Part shown: positions 24,686 to 33,809 of the stretch, piece after piece
Layout: each line of letters begins with the position of its first letter
Numbering within the stretch: the first letter of the stretch is position 1
NCBI RefSeq assembly: GCF_051668705.1
Contig: NZ_CP196351.1
Location: 2,542,001 to 2,606,000 of the forward strand
Origin: Alterisphingorhabdus sp051668705
GTDB lineage: Bacteria; Pseudomonadota; Alphaproteobacteria; Sphingomonadales; Sphingomonadaceae
Direction: 5' to 3'
Length of the DNA: 64,000 nt
Program-made: the position numbers and the translations under genes
Notes under the pieces: generated by a model
Databases searched by the model: none
Told to the model about the DNA's origin: nothing
The model's input: only the letters and a program-made list of their open reading frames with translations

Positions 24686-25309
24686 ATGTCAACAATACGC
24701 AATGTGATTTTTGATGTCGGCAATGTTCTGTATCAATGGGACATTCGCAATCTTTATGCCAAGCTGATTGACGATCCCGCTCGGCTAGACTGGTTTCTTA
24801 GCCATGTCGTAACACCGGAATGGCATTATCAACATGACCAAGGCCGCGAGCTTGCACCGATGGTGGAAGAGCTTATCGCACAATGGCCAGAAGAGCGTGC
24901 TTTAATCGAGGCCTATGTCCCCAATTGGCTACACACTATTCCCGGGCCCATCCCCGGCGCGCTGGAGATTGTCCAGCAATTGTATGAGCGGCATGTCCCG
25001 CTTTACGGCATCACAAATTTTGGTGTCGAATTTTGGGATATGTTCCGCCCGACCGCACCGATATTTGACCTGTTTAGCGACATTATTGTGTCCGGCGCAG
25101 AGAAGCTGGTGAAACCTGACGCGGCAATATATCGTCTTGCAGAGGAACGCTTTGGTATCACTCCAGAAAGCGCAATCTTTATCGATGACCGCCTGGACAA
25201 TGTCGAAGGCGCGCGGGCATGCGGGTTTCACGCCCACCAATTTGTTGATGCAGTAACATTGCGCGCAGATTTGGCCGCTTATGGTCTGTTGGCCGCTTCA
25301 TCGGTCTGA
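24686..25309 (+). CDS. HAD-superfamily hydrolase (IA type), 207 aa
   Basis: The aspartate nucleophile lies in 'VIFDVGNVLYQWD' (about 6-18), motif II in 'LYGITNFG' (about 107-114), the conserved Lys in 'AEKLVKPDAAIY' and the acidic motif in 'IFIDDRLDNVEGA'. The family covers sugar-phosphate phosphatases and haloacid dehalogenases; the substrate is unknown. The upstream in-frame start at 24614 overlaps the rpmJ terminator and was rejected. The 3' end overlaps the convergent transporter gene by 12 bases. Confidence 0.9.
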   Translation: MSTIRNVIFDVGNVLYQWDIRNLYAKLIDDPARLDWFLSHVVTPEWHYQHDQGRELAPMVEELIAQWPEERALIEAYVPNWLHTIPGPIPGALEIVQQLYERHVPLYGITNFGVEFWDMFRPTAPIFDLFSDIIVSGAEKLVKPDAAIYRLAEERFGITPESAIFIDDRLDNVEGARACGFHAHQFVDAVTLRADLAAYGLLAASSV

Positions 25310-26551
25310 AAGCGGCTCCGGGGCGTCTTCCGACTCTAACACCGCAACCATGGGCGTGGTGCGCGGCAGGCTCTGAAAACTTTGTTGATCACCTGCTGGG
25401 ACCGGGGCGCGCGCTATCACACGTATAATGCCGAACAAGCCGCATAGCAGCGCAATCGCACCGATCATGATAAACAATCCCGGCGGACCGAATATGCTAA
25501 GCCCAGTTGAACCGATAATCGGACCAGCTATGGCACCAACCGAATAGGTCAACACCAGCCCACTACTAGCGCCAATACGTTCCTCCTCAGCAATATGATC
25601 GTTCAAGTGGGCGACGCATAGTGGATATAGCGCGAAGGAAAAACCGCCAAACAAGCCGCCAAATGCGATGGTCAGCGTGGCGGACAGAGCAACAAAAGCG
25701 ATGATGCTGCTGATCAGCGCGACGATAAAGAAGCAAGTGATGATGACCCGACGCCGATCATAACGATCAGACAACATGCCTAGCGGATATTGCAAAGCCA
25801 CCCCGCCGCCAATCACACAGGCGTTAAACAACGCCACTTGTGATAGGGGCATACCAATCTGTTGGACATAGACAGAGCCAACCGCATAAAAAGCGCCCAA
25901 CATGCCCCCAGTTGCCAAAGTGCCAGCAATGCCCAAAGGCGACACTGCATAAAGTTTGCGCAACCCTAACGGCGTGGATTGCTCTATAACCGGCTGCTCC
26001 AGCTTTGTGAGCAGCATGGGCAACAAAGCGACGGATAAAATTATTGCCGAGACCATGAAGGGCAAATTGGGTGCATTCGCTCCTAGATTGAGCAGAAATT
26101 GCCCCGATGCTTGTCCAGTATATAGTGCGATCATGTATATAGACAAAATAGCGCTGCGATTGGTGGGCGTTGCCTCACGGTTTAACCAGCTTTCCAGGCA
26201 GACATACACACCCGCCATGGCGCACCCGTCAATAAAGCGCAGCACAATCCATACCGCCAGATTATCCGCAATGGCATAGGTCAGACTGGATGCGGAATAT
26301 ATGGTTACAAAAGCAGCAAAGGCGCGGATATGCCCTATCTGGCCAATCACAACATCTAGCCGCATAGACCCCAACATCAAACCGGAAAAATAGCTGGTCG
26401 CTGCCAGCCCGATTAGCAGAGCCGGCACCCCTTGACCTTCCAGCCGCACCGCGATCAATGTCGAGAGAAATCCACTGCCGATCATCAGCATGAAGATTGA
26501 CAGCAGCAATGTGCGTACAGAGAGAATAGACGTGAGCATTTGCTCTAACAT
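25298..26551 (-). CDS. MFS transporter (YcaD/sugar-efflux-like), 417 aa
   Basis: Twelve hydrophobic segments can be counted, starting 'TLLLSIFMLMIGSGFLSTLI'. Motif A after TM2 is degenerate. 'RFIDGCAMAGVYVCLESWLN' (TM4) and 'GMLSDRYDRRRVII' (cytoplasmic loop, TM8-9) match the YcaD/CynX-like branch of the major facilitator superfamily. The substrate cannot be told from sequence. It is convergent with the HAD gene and lies 73 bases downstream of pyk, both on the minus strand. Confidence 0.9.
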   Translation of the reverse strand: MLEQMLTSILSVRTLLLSIFMLMIGSGFLSTLIAVRLEGQGVPALLIGLAATSYFSGLMLGSMRLDVVIGQIGHIRAFAAFVTIYSASSLTYAIADNLAVWIVLRFIDGCAMAGVYVCLESWLNREATPTNRSAILSIYMIALYTGQASGQFLLNLGANAPNLPFMVSAIILSVALLPMLLTKLEQPVIEQSTPLGLRKLYAVSPLGIAGTLATGGMLGAFYAVGSVYVQQIGMPLSQVALFNACVIGGGVALQYPLGMLSDRYDRRRVIITCFFIVALISSIIAFVALSATLTIAFGGLFGGFSFALYPLCVAHLNDHIAEEERIGASSGLVLTYSVGAIAGPIIGSTGLSIFGPPGLFIMIGAIALLCGLFGIIRVIARAPVPAGDQQSFQSLPRTTPMVAVLESEDAPEPLSDR

Positions 26552-26624
26552 TAGCAGCTATATTGCGCTATAAAAGAGAATAACTCACCGCGCTGCGGTC
26601 TAAGGCGTGTCCAAGCCCTTGGTT

Positions 26625-28091
26625 TTAGCTGTCATACCCATCAAGCTCGTCACCGCTCAGGCGCACAATATGGACAACATTGGTAGAGCCTGGCGTACCA
26701 AAGGGCACACCGGCCATGATGATGCACCGGTCACCCGCACCGCCAAAGCTGTAACGCAAAGCCATGCGCTTACCCTTGGCCACCATTTCTTCAAAGCTGC
26801 CAATATCTTTGGTCACCACAGGGTGCGCACCCCATAGCAAGCCAATGCGTCGGCCCGTTTCTATAGAGGGGGTGAGCACCAATACAGGCACAGAAGGACG
26901 CTCTCGCGTGACTCGCCGCGCCGTTGAGCCGGACATAGTGAAGCAGACAATGGATGACACTGTCACAGTCTGCGCAATACTCGCCGATGCTGCAGCCAAA
27001 GCATCTGCCGTTGTTTCATCGGGCAATGTCTCGGTAAAATGCACCCGCGCGCCATAGCCAGGATCATTTTCTACCTGAATGGCGATGCGGTCCATGATCG
27101 ACACAGCCTCAACCGGCCAGTCACCAGCCGCTGTTTCTGCAGACAGCATAACAGCATCCGCACCATCATAGACCGCCGTGGCCACATCAGAGACCTCTGC
27201 GCGGGTTGGTGTGGGTGATGAAATCATCGATTCCAGCATCTGTGTCGCAACCACCACCGGCTTACCGGAACGGCGCGCAGCAGCGACAATATTCTTCTGC
27301 ATGGGCGGCACTTCTTCAGGCGCCATCTCAACACCCAGATCACCACGGGCAACCATCACAGCGTCAGACAGTTCCAATATCTCTTCCAACCGGTCAACGG
27401 CGCTGGGCTTTTCAATCTTGGAAATCAAAGCTGCCTTGCCACCAATTAATCGCCGTGCCTCTGCAACATCTTCAGGACGCTGCACAAAGCTCAGCGCAAT
27501 CCAGTCTGCGCCATGTTCAAGAGCAAAACTTAAATCCGCGCGATCTTTTTTGGTGAGCGCCGCCAAAGGCACAACAGCATCGGGCACGTTCACGCCCTTA
27601 CGATCCGAAATACGCCCACCAACCTCGGCACTGGTCAGAATACTGTCTTTTTCGGCCTTCAGGACACGCAAACGCAATTTGCCATCATCAACCAGCAAAC
27701 GGTCGCCCTTTTCCAATATGCCAAAAAGCTCTGGATGCGGCAGGAAGACACGGTTTTCATCGCCCAGCGTCTCGTCACGATCAAGCGTAAAATGGCTGCC
27801 ATGGCGAATAAGCGCTTCACCGCCCTTAAACTGGCCAACTCGCAATTTTGGGCCTTGCAGATCGCACAATATGGTGATCGGTCGTTTGACCTTTTTTTCG
27901 ATTTTGCGGATCGCTTCTATAGTTTTGGCATGGGTGTCATGTTCACCATGGCTCATATTAACGCGAAACGCATCGGCACCGCTGCGGAACAGGGCCTCTA
28001 TCATATCTGGAGAATGGCTGGCCGGACCCAATGTTGCCAAAATTTTGACCTTGCGCGCACGGTGCCCCGCACGCTGTTTCGTCGCCGCCAT
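26625..28091 (-). CDS. pyk: Pyruvate kinase, 488 aa
   Basis: The enzyme converts phosphoenolpyruvate and ADP to pyruvate and ATP in glycolysis. Key stretches are 'KVKILATLGPAS' at the start, 'VNMSHGEHD', 'DLQGPKLRVG', 'ISKIEKPSAVDRL' with the catalytic Lys, 'MVARGDLGVEMAPEEVP' and 'VVATQMLESMI'. The C-terminal allosteric domain is complete. The frame could extend to 28145, but the extra 18 residues are unrelated; ATG at 28091 follows GGGGAC. It is divergent from the GapR-like gene across 260 bases. Confidence 0.97.
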   Translation of the reverse strand: MAATKQRAGHRARKVKILATLGPASHSPDMIEALFRSGADAFRVNMSHGEHDTHAKTIEAIRKIEKKVKRPITILCDLQGPKLRVGQFKGGEALIRHGSHFTLDRDETLGDENRVFLPHPELFGILEKGDRLLVDDGKLRLRVLKAEKDSILTSAEVGGRISDRKGVNVPDAVVPLAALTKKDRADLSFALEHGADWIALSFVQRPEDVAEARRLIGGKAALISKIEKPSAVDRLEEILELSDAVMVARGDLGVEMAPEEVPPMQKNIVAAARRSGKPVVVATQMLESMISSPTPTRAEVSDVATAVYDGADAVMLSAETAAGDWPVEAVSIMDRIAIQVENDPGYGARVHFTETLPDETTADALAAASASIAQTVTVSSIVCFTMSGSTARRVTRERPSVPVLVLTPSIETGRRIGLLWGAHPVVTKDIGSFEEMVAKGKRMALRYSFGGAGDRCIIMAGVPFGTPGSTNVVHIVRLSGDELDGYDS

Positions 28092-28351
28092 AAAATATGT
28101 CCCCAATTGTCTTGTGTGATGCGCGTTAAAGCATTGCTTTGACATGCATATGACAAATTTTCAGGTGCAAAGGCAACGCACAGTTTTGCAAATCGCAATA
28201 TTTTTACTCTCTGCCGTCACGAGCATAGGTTTTATGGCAAATCCTACATGGTTGGGGAAAGCCATATATAGGGCATTGTGAGAATCACTGACAGACACCT
28301 ATAGCAGCCAAGAACCTGACCACAGGCACAGCCAATCATGATGGAGTATAT

Positions 28352-28594
28352 ATGACCGAGGGCAATGTAGCAGCCGACCAGTTACGGCTTTTTATTGAGC
28401 GCGTTGAGCGTCTGGAAGAAGAGAAAAAGGGCATTGCTGATGATATTCGTGATGTCTATGCCGAGGCAAAGGCCATGGGCTATGACCCAAAAATCATGCG
28501 GCAAATTGTCCGTCTGCGCAAAATGGAGACGCATGACCGTCAGGAAATGGAAGCCATTTTGGATACTTATAAATCTGCACTTGGTCTCGCATAA
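28352..28594 (+). CDS. DUF2312/GapR-like nucleoid-associated protein, 80 aa
   Basis: The sequence 'LRLFIERVERLEEEKKGIAD', then 'DIRDVYAEAKAMGYD' and 'IMRQIVRLRKM', is the conserved core of the alphaproteobacterial GapR family. GapR binds overtwisted AT-rich DNA ahead of replication forks and transcription. The protein is nearly all helical and should form an antiparallel coiled coil. GGAG lies a few bases before the ATG. It is shared by most alphaproteobacteria and supports the taxonomic call. Confidence 0.93.
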   Translation: MTEGNVAADQLRLFIERVERLEEEKKGIADDIRDVYAEAKAMGYDPKIMRQIVRLRKMETHDRQEMEAILDTYKSALGLA

Positions 28595-28647
28595 TCTGCT
28601 ATGCACTCCTGATCGTTATAAAGTTTCTTTGAGAGGGAGGCATAGCA

Positions 28648-28986
28648 ATGTACAAAAAGATGATCATCAGCACGACACCGTCACTTGAGGGCTATGTCAT
28701 CAAGGAATATCTGAATATCGTGACTGGCGAGGTGATTGTCGGCGCGAATATGTTCCGCGATCTGTTCGCCAATATCCGCGATATGGTGGGCGGCCGCTCC
28801 GGCGCTTATGAAAATGTGCTGGAGCGTGCGCGCGGGGAAGCACTGGCCGAGATGCAGGAACGCGCAGCAGATATGGGCGCAAATGCTGTTATTGGTGTTG
28901 ATCTGGACTATGAGGTTGTCGGCCAGAGCGGATCGATGCTCATGGTTTCTGCCAGCGGCACCGCTGTTCTGGTCGAACGGGCATAA
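28648..28986 (+). CDS. YbjQ/UPF0145-family protein, 112 aa
   Basis: The sequence contains 'MIISTTPSLEGYVIKEYLNI' and 'GEVIVGANMFRDLFANIRD', and the final 'GANAVIGVDLDYEVVG', all typical of the pentameric UPF0145 (YbjQ) fold. The biochemical function is not established; metal binding has been suggested for the family. GGGAGG precedes the ATG at 28648; ATG at 28660 is an alternative start. Confidence 0.92.
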   Translation: MYKKMIISTTPSLEGYVIKEYLNIVTGEVIVGANMFRDLFANIRDMVGGRSGAYENVLERARGEALAEMQERAADMGANAVIGVDLDYEVVGQSGSMLMVSASGTAVLVERA

Positions 28987-29232
28987 TCCTTTATAGCAAT
29001 AGGGTTTTGGCCTTCTACGCAATGGTCATATATACTCGCGCTTGCGTCATTTACGCGCATTGTATCTGGTGCAATCTAAAGCGCTGTGATCGCAGCAATT
29101 TGCTATCATGCCCATAATATCGGCGTAACATGGATCGTTAGCGGAATTGTGCATCAGTCGATTGCGATGTTGCCGATTTGACGCTAGTAGCGGTGCCAAC
29201 ACCTTTAATTTATCGAAAAAGTCAGAAGAACC

Positions 29233-29976
29233 ATGGCAGGCCATTCCAAATTTAAAAACATCATGCACCGCAAGGGCGCGCAAGACAAAAAGCGTTCTAA
29301 TCTGTTTTCCAAATTAAGCCGCGAAATCACTGTCGCAGCGAAAATGGGTATGCCCGACCCTGATATGAATCCGCGTCTGCGTGTTGCCGTGAATGCCGCC
29401 AAAGCGCAGTCCATGCCCAAGGATAATATCCAGCGGGCCATTGATAAAGCATCGGCCAATGAAGGCGATGAATATGAAGAAATCCGCTATGAAGGTTTTG
29501 GCCCGGGCGGCGTATCGCTCATCGTTGAGACATTAACTGACAACCGCAATCGCACCGTAACCAGTGTACGCACTGCTTTCAGCAAAAACGGCGGAAATAT
29601 GGGCGCTTCTGGTTCTGTCAGCCATGGTTTTGACCGGCTCGGTCTGGTGTCCTATCCGGCCAGCGCTGGCGATGAAGAGACCATTTTGGAAGCTGCAATG
29701 GAAGCCGGCGCAGAAGATATTGAGTCGTCTGAAGACGGGCATGACATTTGGACCAGCATGGATGATCTGCACGAAGTGGCCAGCGCTTTGGAAAAAGCAT
29801 TGGGCGAAGCAGAAAATGTTAAGCTGGCATGGCGCCCGCATGTGCGCGTTGAAATGGATGAAAAAGACGCTGGCACATTGCTGAAACTGATCGATGTTCT
29901 GGATGATGATGACGATGTACAAACCATCTGGGGCAATTATGATATTCCCGATGATGTGATGGAAAAACTGGGCTAA
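29233..29976 (+). CDS. YebC/PmpR-family DNA-binding regulator, 247 aa
   Basis: The first residues, 'MAGHSKFKNIMHRKGAQDKK', are diagnostic of YebC/PmpR (TACO1-like). Such proteins act as transcription regulators and, more recently, in translation of difficult sequences. All three domains and the usual length are present. It is separated from the next gene, ruvC, by 49 bases, the order commonly found in proteobacteria. The 246-base gap upstream shows no other gene. Confidence 0.96.
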   Translation: MAGHSKFKNIMHRKGAQDKKRSNLFSKLSREITVAAKMGMPDPDMNPRLRVAVNAAKAQSMPKDNIQRAIDKASANEGDEYEEIRYEGFGPGGVSLIVETLTDNRNRTVTSVRTAFSKNGGNMGASGSVSHGFDRLGLVSYPASAGDEETILEAAMEAGAEDIESSEDGHDIWTSMDDLHEVASALEKALGEAENVKLAWRPHVRVEMDEKDAGTLLKLIDVLDDDDDVQTIWGNYDIPDDVMEKLG

Positions 29977-30025
29977 GGCCAGCACAAATTGTCATGAAAA
30001 AGGCCATAGGGACCAGCATTGTCTT

Positions 30026-30490
30026 ATGATCATTCTGGGTCTTGACCCGGGCCTTGGCACCACTGGCTGGGGCGTGATCGCGAAATCGGGCAACCGCTTA
30101 TCGCATATCGCCAATGGCCAAATCAAAACCGATGCCAAAATGCCGCTGGCCAGCCGCTTGCTCCAGCTCGACCTGGAGCTGACCGATGTGTTGCTCGAGC
30201 ACAAACCGGATGCCGCTGCGGTCGAAGAGGTTTTTGTGAACAGCAATCCGCAATCAACTCTGAAATTGGGGCAAGCACGCGGTGTGGTGCTTCTCGGTGC
30301 CTCGCGCACAGGTATTGAGGTCGGCGAATATTCTGCGCGATCAGTCAAGAAATCGGTCGTCGGTGTCGGCAACGCCGATAAGAAGCAGATACAGGCGATG
30401 CTAAACATCCTGTTGCCCGGTGCGAAGATAGCGGGCGCAGATGCAGCCGACGCATTGGCCGTTGCCATCACCCATGCCCATCATGGCTGA
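30026..30490 (+). CDS. ruvC: Holliday junction resolvase RuvC, 154 aa
   Basis: RuvC cuts Holliday junctions symmetrically during recombinational repair. The first catalytic Asp is in 'IILGLDPGLGTTGWG'. The second acidic residue is in 'AAAVEEVFVNSNPQST', and the C-terminal pair in 'GADAADALAVAITH'. The length is slightly short but typical for the order. The stop overlaps the start of the DUF2183 gene by eight bases, so that gene is co-transcribed between ruvC and ruvA. Confidence 0.97.
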   Translation: MIILGLDPGLGTTGWGVIAKSGNRLSHIANGQIKTDAKMPLASRLLQLDLELTDVLLEHKPDAAAVEEVFVNSNPQSTLKLGQARGVVLLGASRTGIEVGEYSARSVKKSVVGVGNADKKQIQAMLNILLPGAKIAGADAADALAVAITHAHHG

Positions 30491-31526
30491 AAAGCAAGGC
30501 TGGGCAAAATGGCGCAAACGCAGCCAATATAAGGCACTTGCAACAGACGCGGCAATCCAGCTGATTGGCTATACCGGTCATCGCAGCGAAAATGCCGTGC
30601 ATATACGTGCGCGGGTATTGGCAGAAAAGGCATTACCCAGACCCGGTGCCAGCACATGGTCACGCATGCGCGCCATGATGGCACTTTACAACACTGAAGA
30701 GCTGTCCAACATTGCTGCTTATGTGGAAATGGATGGCCGCCATATCGCCATAAAAAGCGATGATGACGGGCATATTAAGATGCGCGTGCCCAGCAATGCA
30801 GCCCTGCCACCAAATACTGACTGGGAAGCGATAACACTGAACGCCAAAGCCCCCAATGGCACGCTGGTTTCTGTCGAGATACCCATCATCGCCCCGGGCG
30901 AAGCCGTGGCGGTAGGCGTTATCTCTGACATTGATGATACAATTTTGGAAACCGGTACAACCAATTTTCTGCGGAACTGGCGCCGTGTGCTGATCGAAAC
31001 GGCCGAAGAGCGCTTGACCGTGCCGGGCGCTGTAAAACTCTACCGCGCGCTTGCCGGATCGGCTGCCCAGCCTGTGCGCCCATTTTTCTATGTCTCCACC
31101 AGTCCATGGAACCTATATCCCATGTTGGCGCTTTTTAAGCATCTCAACGGCCTGCCAGCCGGCCCTATGTTCCTGACCCGCTTTCATATCAGTCGGCGCA
31201 AAAAACGCTTTCACCGTACGGTCGAGCATAAATCTACAGCAATCAACAAGACACTCGCCGCCTATCCCGATATGCAATTTGTGTTGATTGGCGATAGCGC
31301 TCAGCATGACATAACAATCTATTGCCAAGCGATTGCGCAGCATCCCGGCCGTATTTTGGCGGTCATTATTCGCGATGTCGAAAATCGTGCCGAGCTGGCA
31401 GAAAATGCAACCGCTCTTACAGATATCGCTGCGCAGAATGTGCCTGTCTATGTCGCGCCCTCTCTGGCCGGAGCAACGGATTTTCTAACCAGTGAAGGGC
31501 TGGGCCATTTGCTGGTCCGTGGGTAA
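30483..31526 (+). CDS. DUF2183 (App1-like) phosphatase-domain protein, 347 aa
   Basis: The HAD-like phosphatase motif is 'ISDIDDTILETGT' (about 156-168), followed by 'YVSTSPWNLYPML' and 'LIGDSAQHDI', as in App1-type phosphatidate phosphatases. The N-terminal half is a beta-rich domain common to bacterial DUF2183 proteins. It may dephosphorylate lipids at the inner face of the membrane, although no TM segment is evident. It overlaps ruvC by eight bases and lies 50 bases before ruvA. This insertion splits the usual ruvC-ruvA pair. Confidence 0.88.
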   Translation: MAEKQGWAKWRKRSQYKALATDAAIQLIGYTGHRSENAVHIRARVLAEKALPRPGASTWSRMRAMMALYNTEELSNIAAYVEMDGRHIAIKSDDDGHIKMRVPSNAALPPNTDWEAITLNAKAPNGTLVSVEIPIIAPGEAVAVGVISDIDDTILETGTTNFLRNWRRVLIETAEERLTVPGAVKLYRALAGSAAQPVRPFFYVSTSPWNLYPMLALFKHLNGLPAGPMFLTRFHISRRKKRFHRTVEHKSTAINKTLAAYPDMQFVLIGDSAQHDITIYCQAIAQHPGRILAVIIRDVENRAELAENATALTDIAAQNVPVYVAPSLAGATDFLTSEGLGHLLVRG

Positions 31527-31576
31527 GCCATTGCGATCACTGGTATGGCCGAAATAATCCGCTATAGATTGTCACT

Positions 31577-32182
31577 ATGATCGCAAAACTTACTGGCAAA
31601 TTGGATGATGTGAGCGCTGACACCGCCATTATTGATGTTAGCGGTGTGGGCTATCTTGTCCACGCCTCTGCACGAACACTGTCCGGCCTTGGCGCGCGCG
31701 GAGAGAGTGTGACTATCCACACCGAGATGCAGGTTAGCGAGAATGATATGCGCCTGATCGGCTTTGCCAGCGCCAGTGAACGCGATGGCTTTCGCATGTT
31801 GACCAGCGTTCAGGGTGTTGGCGGCAAAGTTGCACTGGCTATCCAGACAGCATTGACCCCTGAAGAGCTGAGCCGCGCCATTGCTCAAGGCGACACGACA
31901 CAAGTGACACGGGCCAATGGTGTTGGCCCAAAGCTGGCCAAGCGCATTATCAATGAGCTGAAGGACAAAGTAGCAGGCATTGATCTGGGTCCATCGGTTG
32001 CGGCAGGGCTATCGCCATCCCCCGTGGGCAGCGCCAATAGCGACGCTGTATCTGCGCTCAGCAATTTAGGCTTTAAGCCAGTGGAAGCGGCGCGCGCCGT
32101 GGCCTTGGCCGAGGGCGAATTGGGCGAAGACGCCGATGCCAATGCGCTGATAAAATTGGCGCTGAAGAAGGTTGGCCGATGA
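31577..32182 (+). CDS. ruvA: Holliday junction branch-migration protein RuvA, 201 aa
   Basis: RuvA binds the four-way junction and loads RuvB. The OB-fold start 'MIAKLTGKLDDV' and the helix-hairpin-helix motifs 'LTSVQGVGGKVALAI' and 'ANGVGPKLAKRIINELKDK' are clear. The C-terminal RuvB-contacting domain 'DAVSALSNLGFKPVEAARAV' is complete. The stop overlaps the region just before the ruvB start, giving tight coupling. Confidence 0.97.
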   Translation: MIAKLTGKLDDVSADTAIIDVSGVGYLVHASARTLSGLGARGESVTIHTEMQVSENDMRLIGFASASERDGFRMLTSVQGVGGKVALAIQTALTPEELSRAIAQGDTTQVTRANGVGPKLAKRIINELKDKVAGIDLGPSVAAGLSPSPVGSANSDAVSALSNLGFKPVEAARAVALAEGELGEDADANALIKLALKKVGR

Positions 32183-32183
32183 T

Positions 32184-33224
32184 ATGAGTACGCCTGAAGA
32201 TCGTCTGATATCCGCTGACCGTGCGCCTGAAGATGCCGATGCGGCTTTGCGTCCCAAGACGCTGGATGAATTTATCGGGCAAGAGGCCGCACGGGCCAAT
32301 TTGCGCGTCTTTGTGCAGGCTGCAAAAACCCGCAGTGAAGCGCTTGACCATGTGCTGTTTTTCGGGCCGCCAGGGCTTGGCAAAACAACATTGGCGCAAA
32401 TTGTTGCGCGTGAAATGGGGGTTGGATTTCGCGCCACTTCCGGGCCAGTGATCGCCAAATCGGGCGACTTGGCCGCGCTACTGACCAATTTGGAAGAGGG
32501 CGATGTTCTCTTCATCGACGAGATTCACAGGCTCAACCCGCTGGTCGAGGAAGTGCTCTATCCGGCTATGGAAGACCGTGCGCTCGATCTGATTATTGGT
32601 GAAGGCCCATCGGCCCGCTCGGTGCGTATTGATCTGCCAGCCTTCACCCTAATCGGCGCAACCACGCGGCAGGGATTGCTGACCACGCCCTTGCGTGACC
32701 GGTTCGGCATTCCGGTGCGGCTCAATTTCTACACGGTGGATGAGCTGGAACTGGTCGTCTCACGCGGGGCGCGTTTGCTCGATCTGGGTATCGCCAGTGA
32801 TGGCGCACGCGAGATTGCCCGCCGTGCACGTGGTACGCCGCGTGTTGCAGGCCGTTTGCTGCGCCGTGTGCGTGACTTTGCCAATGTCGCAGGTGCAGCC
32901 ACTGTCGATGCCAAGGCAGCGGATGCAGCACTGACCCGGCTGGAGGTCGATGGTCTGGGGCTGGATGCAATGGACAGGCGTTATCTCACCATGATTGCCG
33001 ATATTTATAAAGGTGGCCCGGTGGGTGTCGAAACGCTGGCCGCTGGCCTGTCAGAGCCGCGCGATACCATTGAGGATGTTATTGAGCCTTATCTTATCCA
33101 ACTGGGACTGATCGCTAGAACAGCGCGTGGTCGCCAGCTTAATGACCGTGGGTGGCAGCATCTGGGTTTAACCCCACCTGCCAGCAAGCCTGAACAAGGT
33201 CAGGCCGGACTCTTTGAAAGATAA
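32184..33224 (+). CDS. ruvB: Holliday junction branch-migration ATPase RuvB, 346 aa
   Basis: RuvB is the hexameric motor of branch migration. 'RPKTLDEFIGQEAARANLRV' opens the protein. Walker A is 'GPPGLGKTTLAQ', Walker B 'LFIDEIHRLN', and sensor 1 'LIGATTRQGLLT'. The winged-helix domain near the end contains 'GPVGVETLAAGLSEPRDT'. ATG at 32184 begins one base after the ruvA stop. An alternative TTG start 12 bases upstream is less likely. Confidence 0.97.
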   Translation: MSTPEDRLISADRAPEDADAALRPKTLDEFIGQEAARANLRVFVQAAKTRSEALDHVLFFGPPGLGKTTLAQIVAREMGVGFRATSGPVIAKSGDLAALLTNLEEGDVLFIDEIHRLNPLVEEVLYPAMEDRALDLIIGEGPSARSVRIDLPAFTLIGATTRQGLLTTPLRDRFGIPVRLNFYTVDELELVVSRGARLLDLGIASDGAREIARRARGTPRVAGRLLRRVRDFANVAGAATVDAKAADAALTRLEVDGLGLDAMDRRYLTMIADIYKGGPVGVETLAAGLSEPRDTIEDVIEPYLIQLGLIARTARGRQLNDRGWQHLGLTPPASKPEQGQAGLFER

Positions 33225-33332
33225 CCCTTTTTATAAGGGCAATAAGGCAAAACGAGTCACGGCTGCGGCGAATGATTGCGATATGGCTTTTGCGACTTCC
33301 ATTGCACTGAAAAACTGCCTAATTATAAGATA

Positions 33333-33809
33333 ATGACAATCGCTTCCTCCCCTGTCGATATCACCCCTTTTGCCGGGCAATATATTGATACGCTGCATTA
33401 TTTTGCGGTGCGGGTTTATTATGAGGACACGGATTTTTCCGGCATAGTATATCACGCCAATTATCTGCGCTATTGTGAGCGAGCACGTACCGACATGTTA
33501 AGCAGGGTCGGCATTGATCAAAGAGCAGCCTTTGAAAATGGCATTGGCGCTTATGCTATTGGCGCCATAGATTGCAAATATCATATGCCAGCCAGATTTG
33601 ATGATGCTTTGCTGATTATCAGCACCGTTACCCGGGTGCGGGCAGCGGGTTGCGAAATTCAGCAACGGGTAATGCGCGGGGATGAATTGGTTTTTACCGC
33701 AGATGTGAAAGCAGCGTTTTTAAACCCGAAAGGTCGGCCCGTACGCCAGCCCGCCCAATGGGTAGAAGCATTCAGGTCGGTTTTGAACAAGGATGAAGAA
33801 TTTTTATGA
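33333..33809 (+). CDS. ybgC: Acyl-CoA thioesterase YbgC (Tol-Pal associated), 158 aa
   Basis: The hot-dog-fold thioesterase signature is 'RVYYEDTDFSGIVYHANYL' with the catalytic Asp, followed by 'RYCERARTDML'. The gene is the standard first member of the tol-pal operon, possibly linked to phospholipid handling. Its stop overlaps the tolQ start by four bases. An upstream start at 33276 would add 19 unrelated residues. Confidence 0.95.
   Translation: MTIASSPVDITPFAGQYIDTLHYFAVRVYYEDTDFSGIVYHANYLRYCERARTDMLSRVGIDQRAAFENGIGAYAIGAIDCKYHMPARFDDALLIISTVTRVRAAGCEIQQRVMRGDELVFTADVKAAFLNPKGRPVRQPAQWVEAFRSVLNKDEEFL

Noticed and set aside
33225..33239. Possible terminator after ruvB
   Set aside because: The stem is only five AT-containing pairs (CCCTT/AAGGG) and no T-run follows, so read-through into ybgC and tol-pal is as likely.
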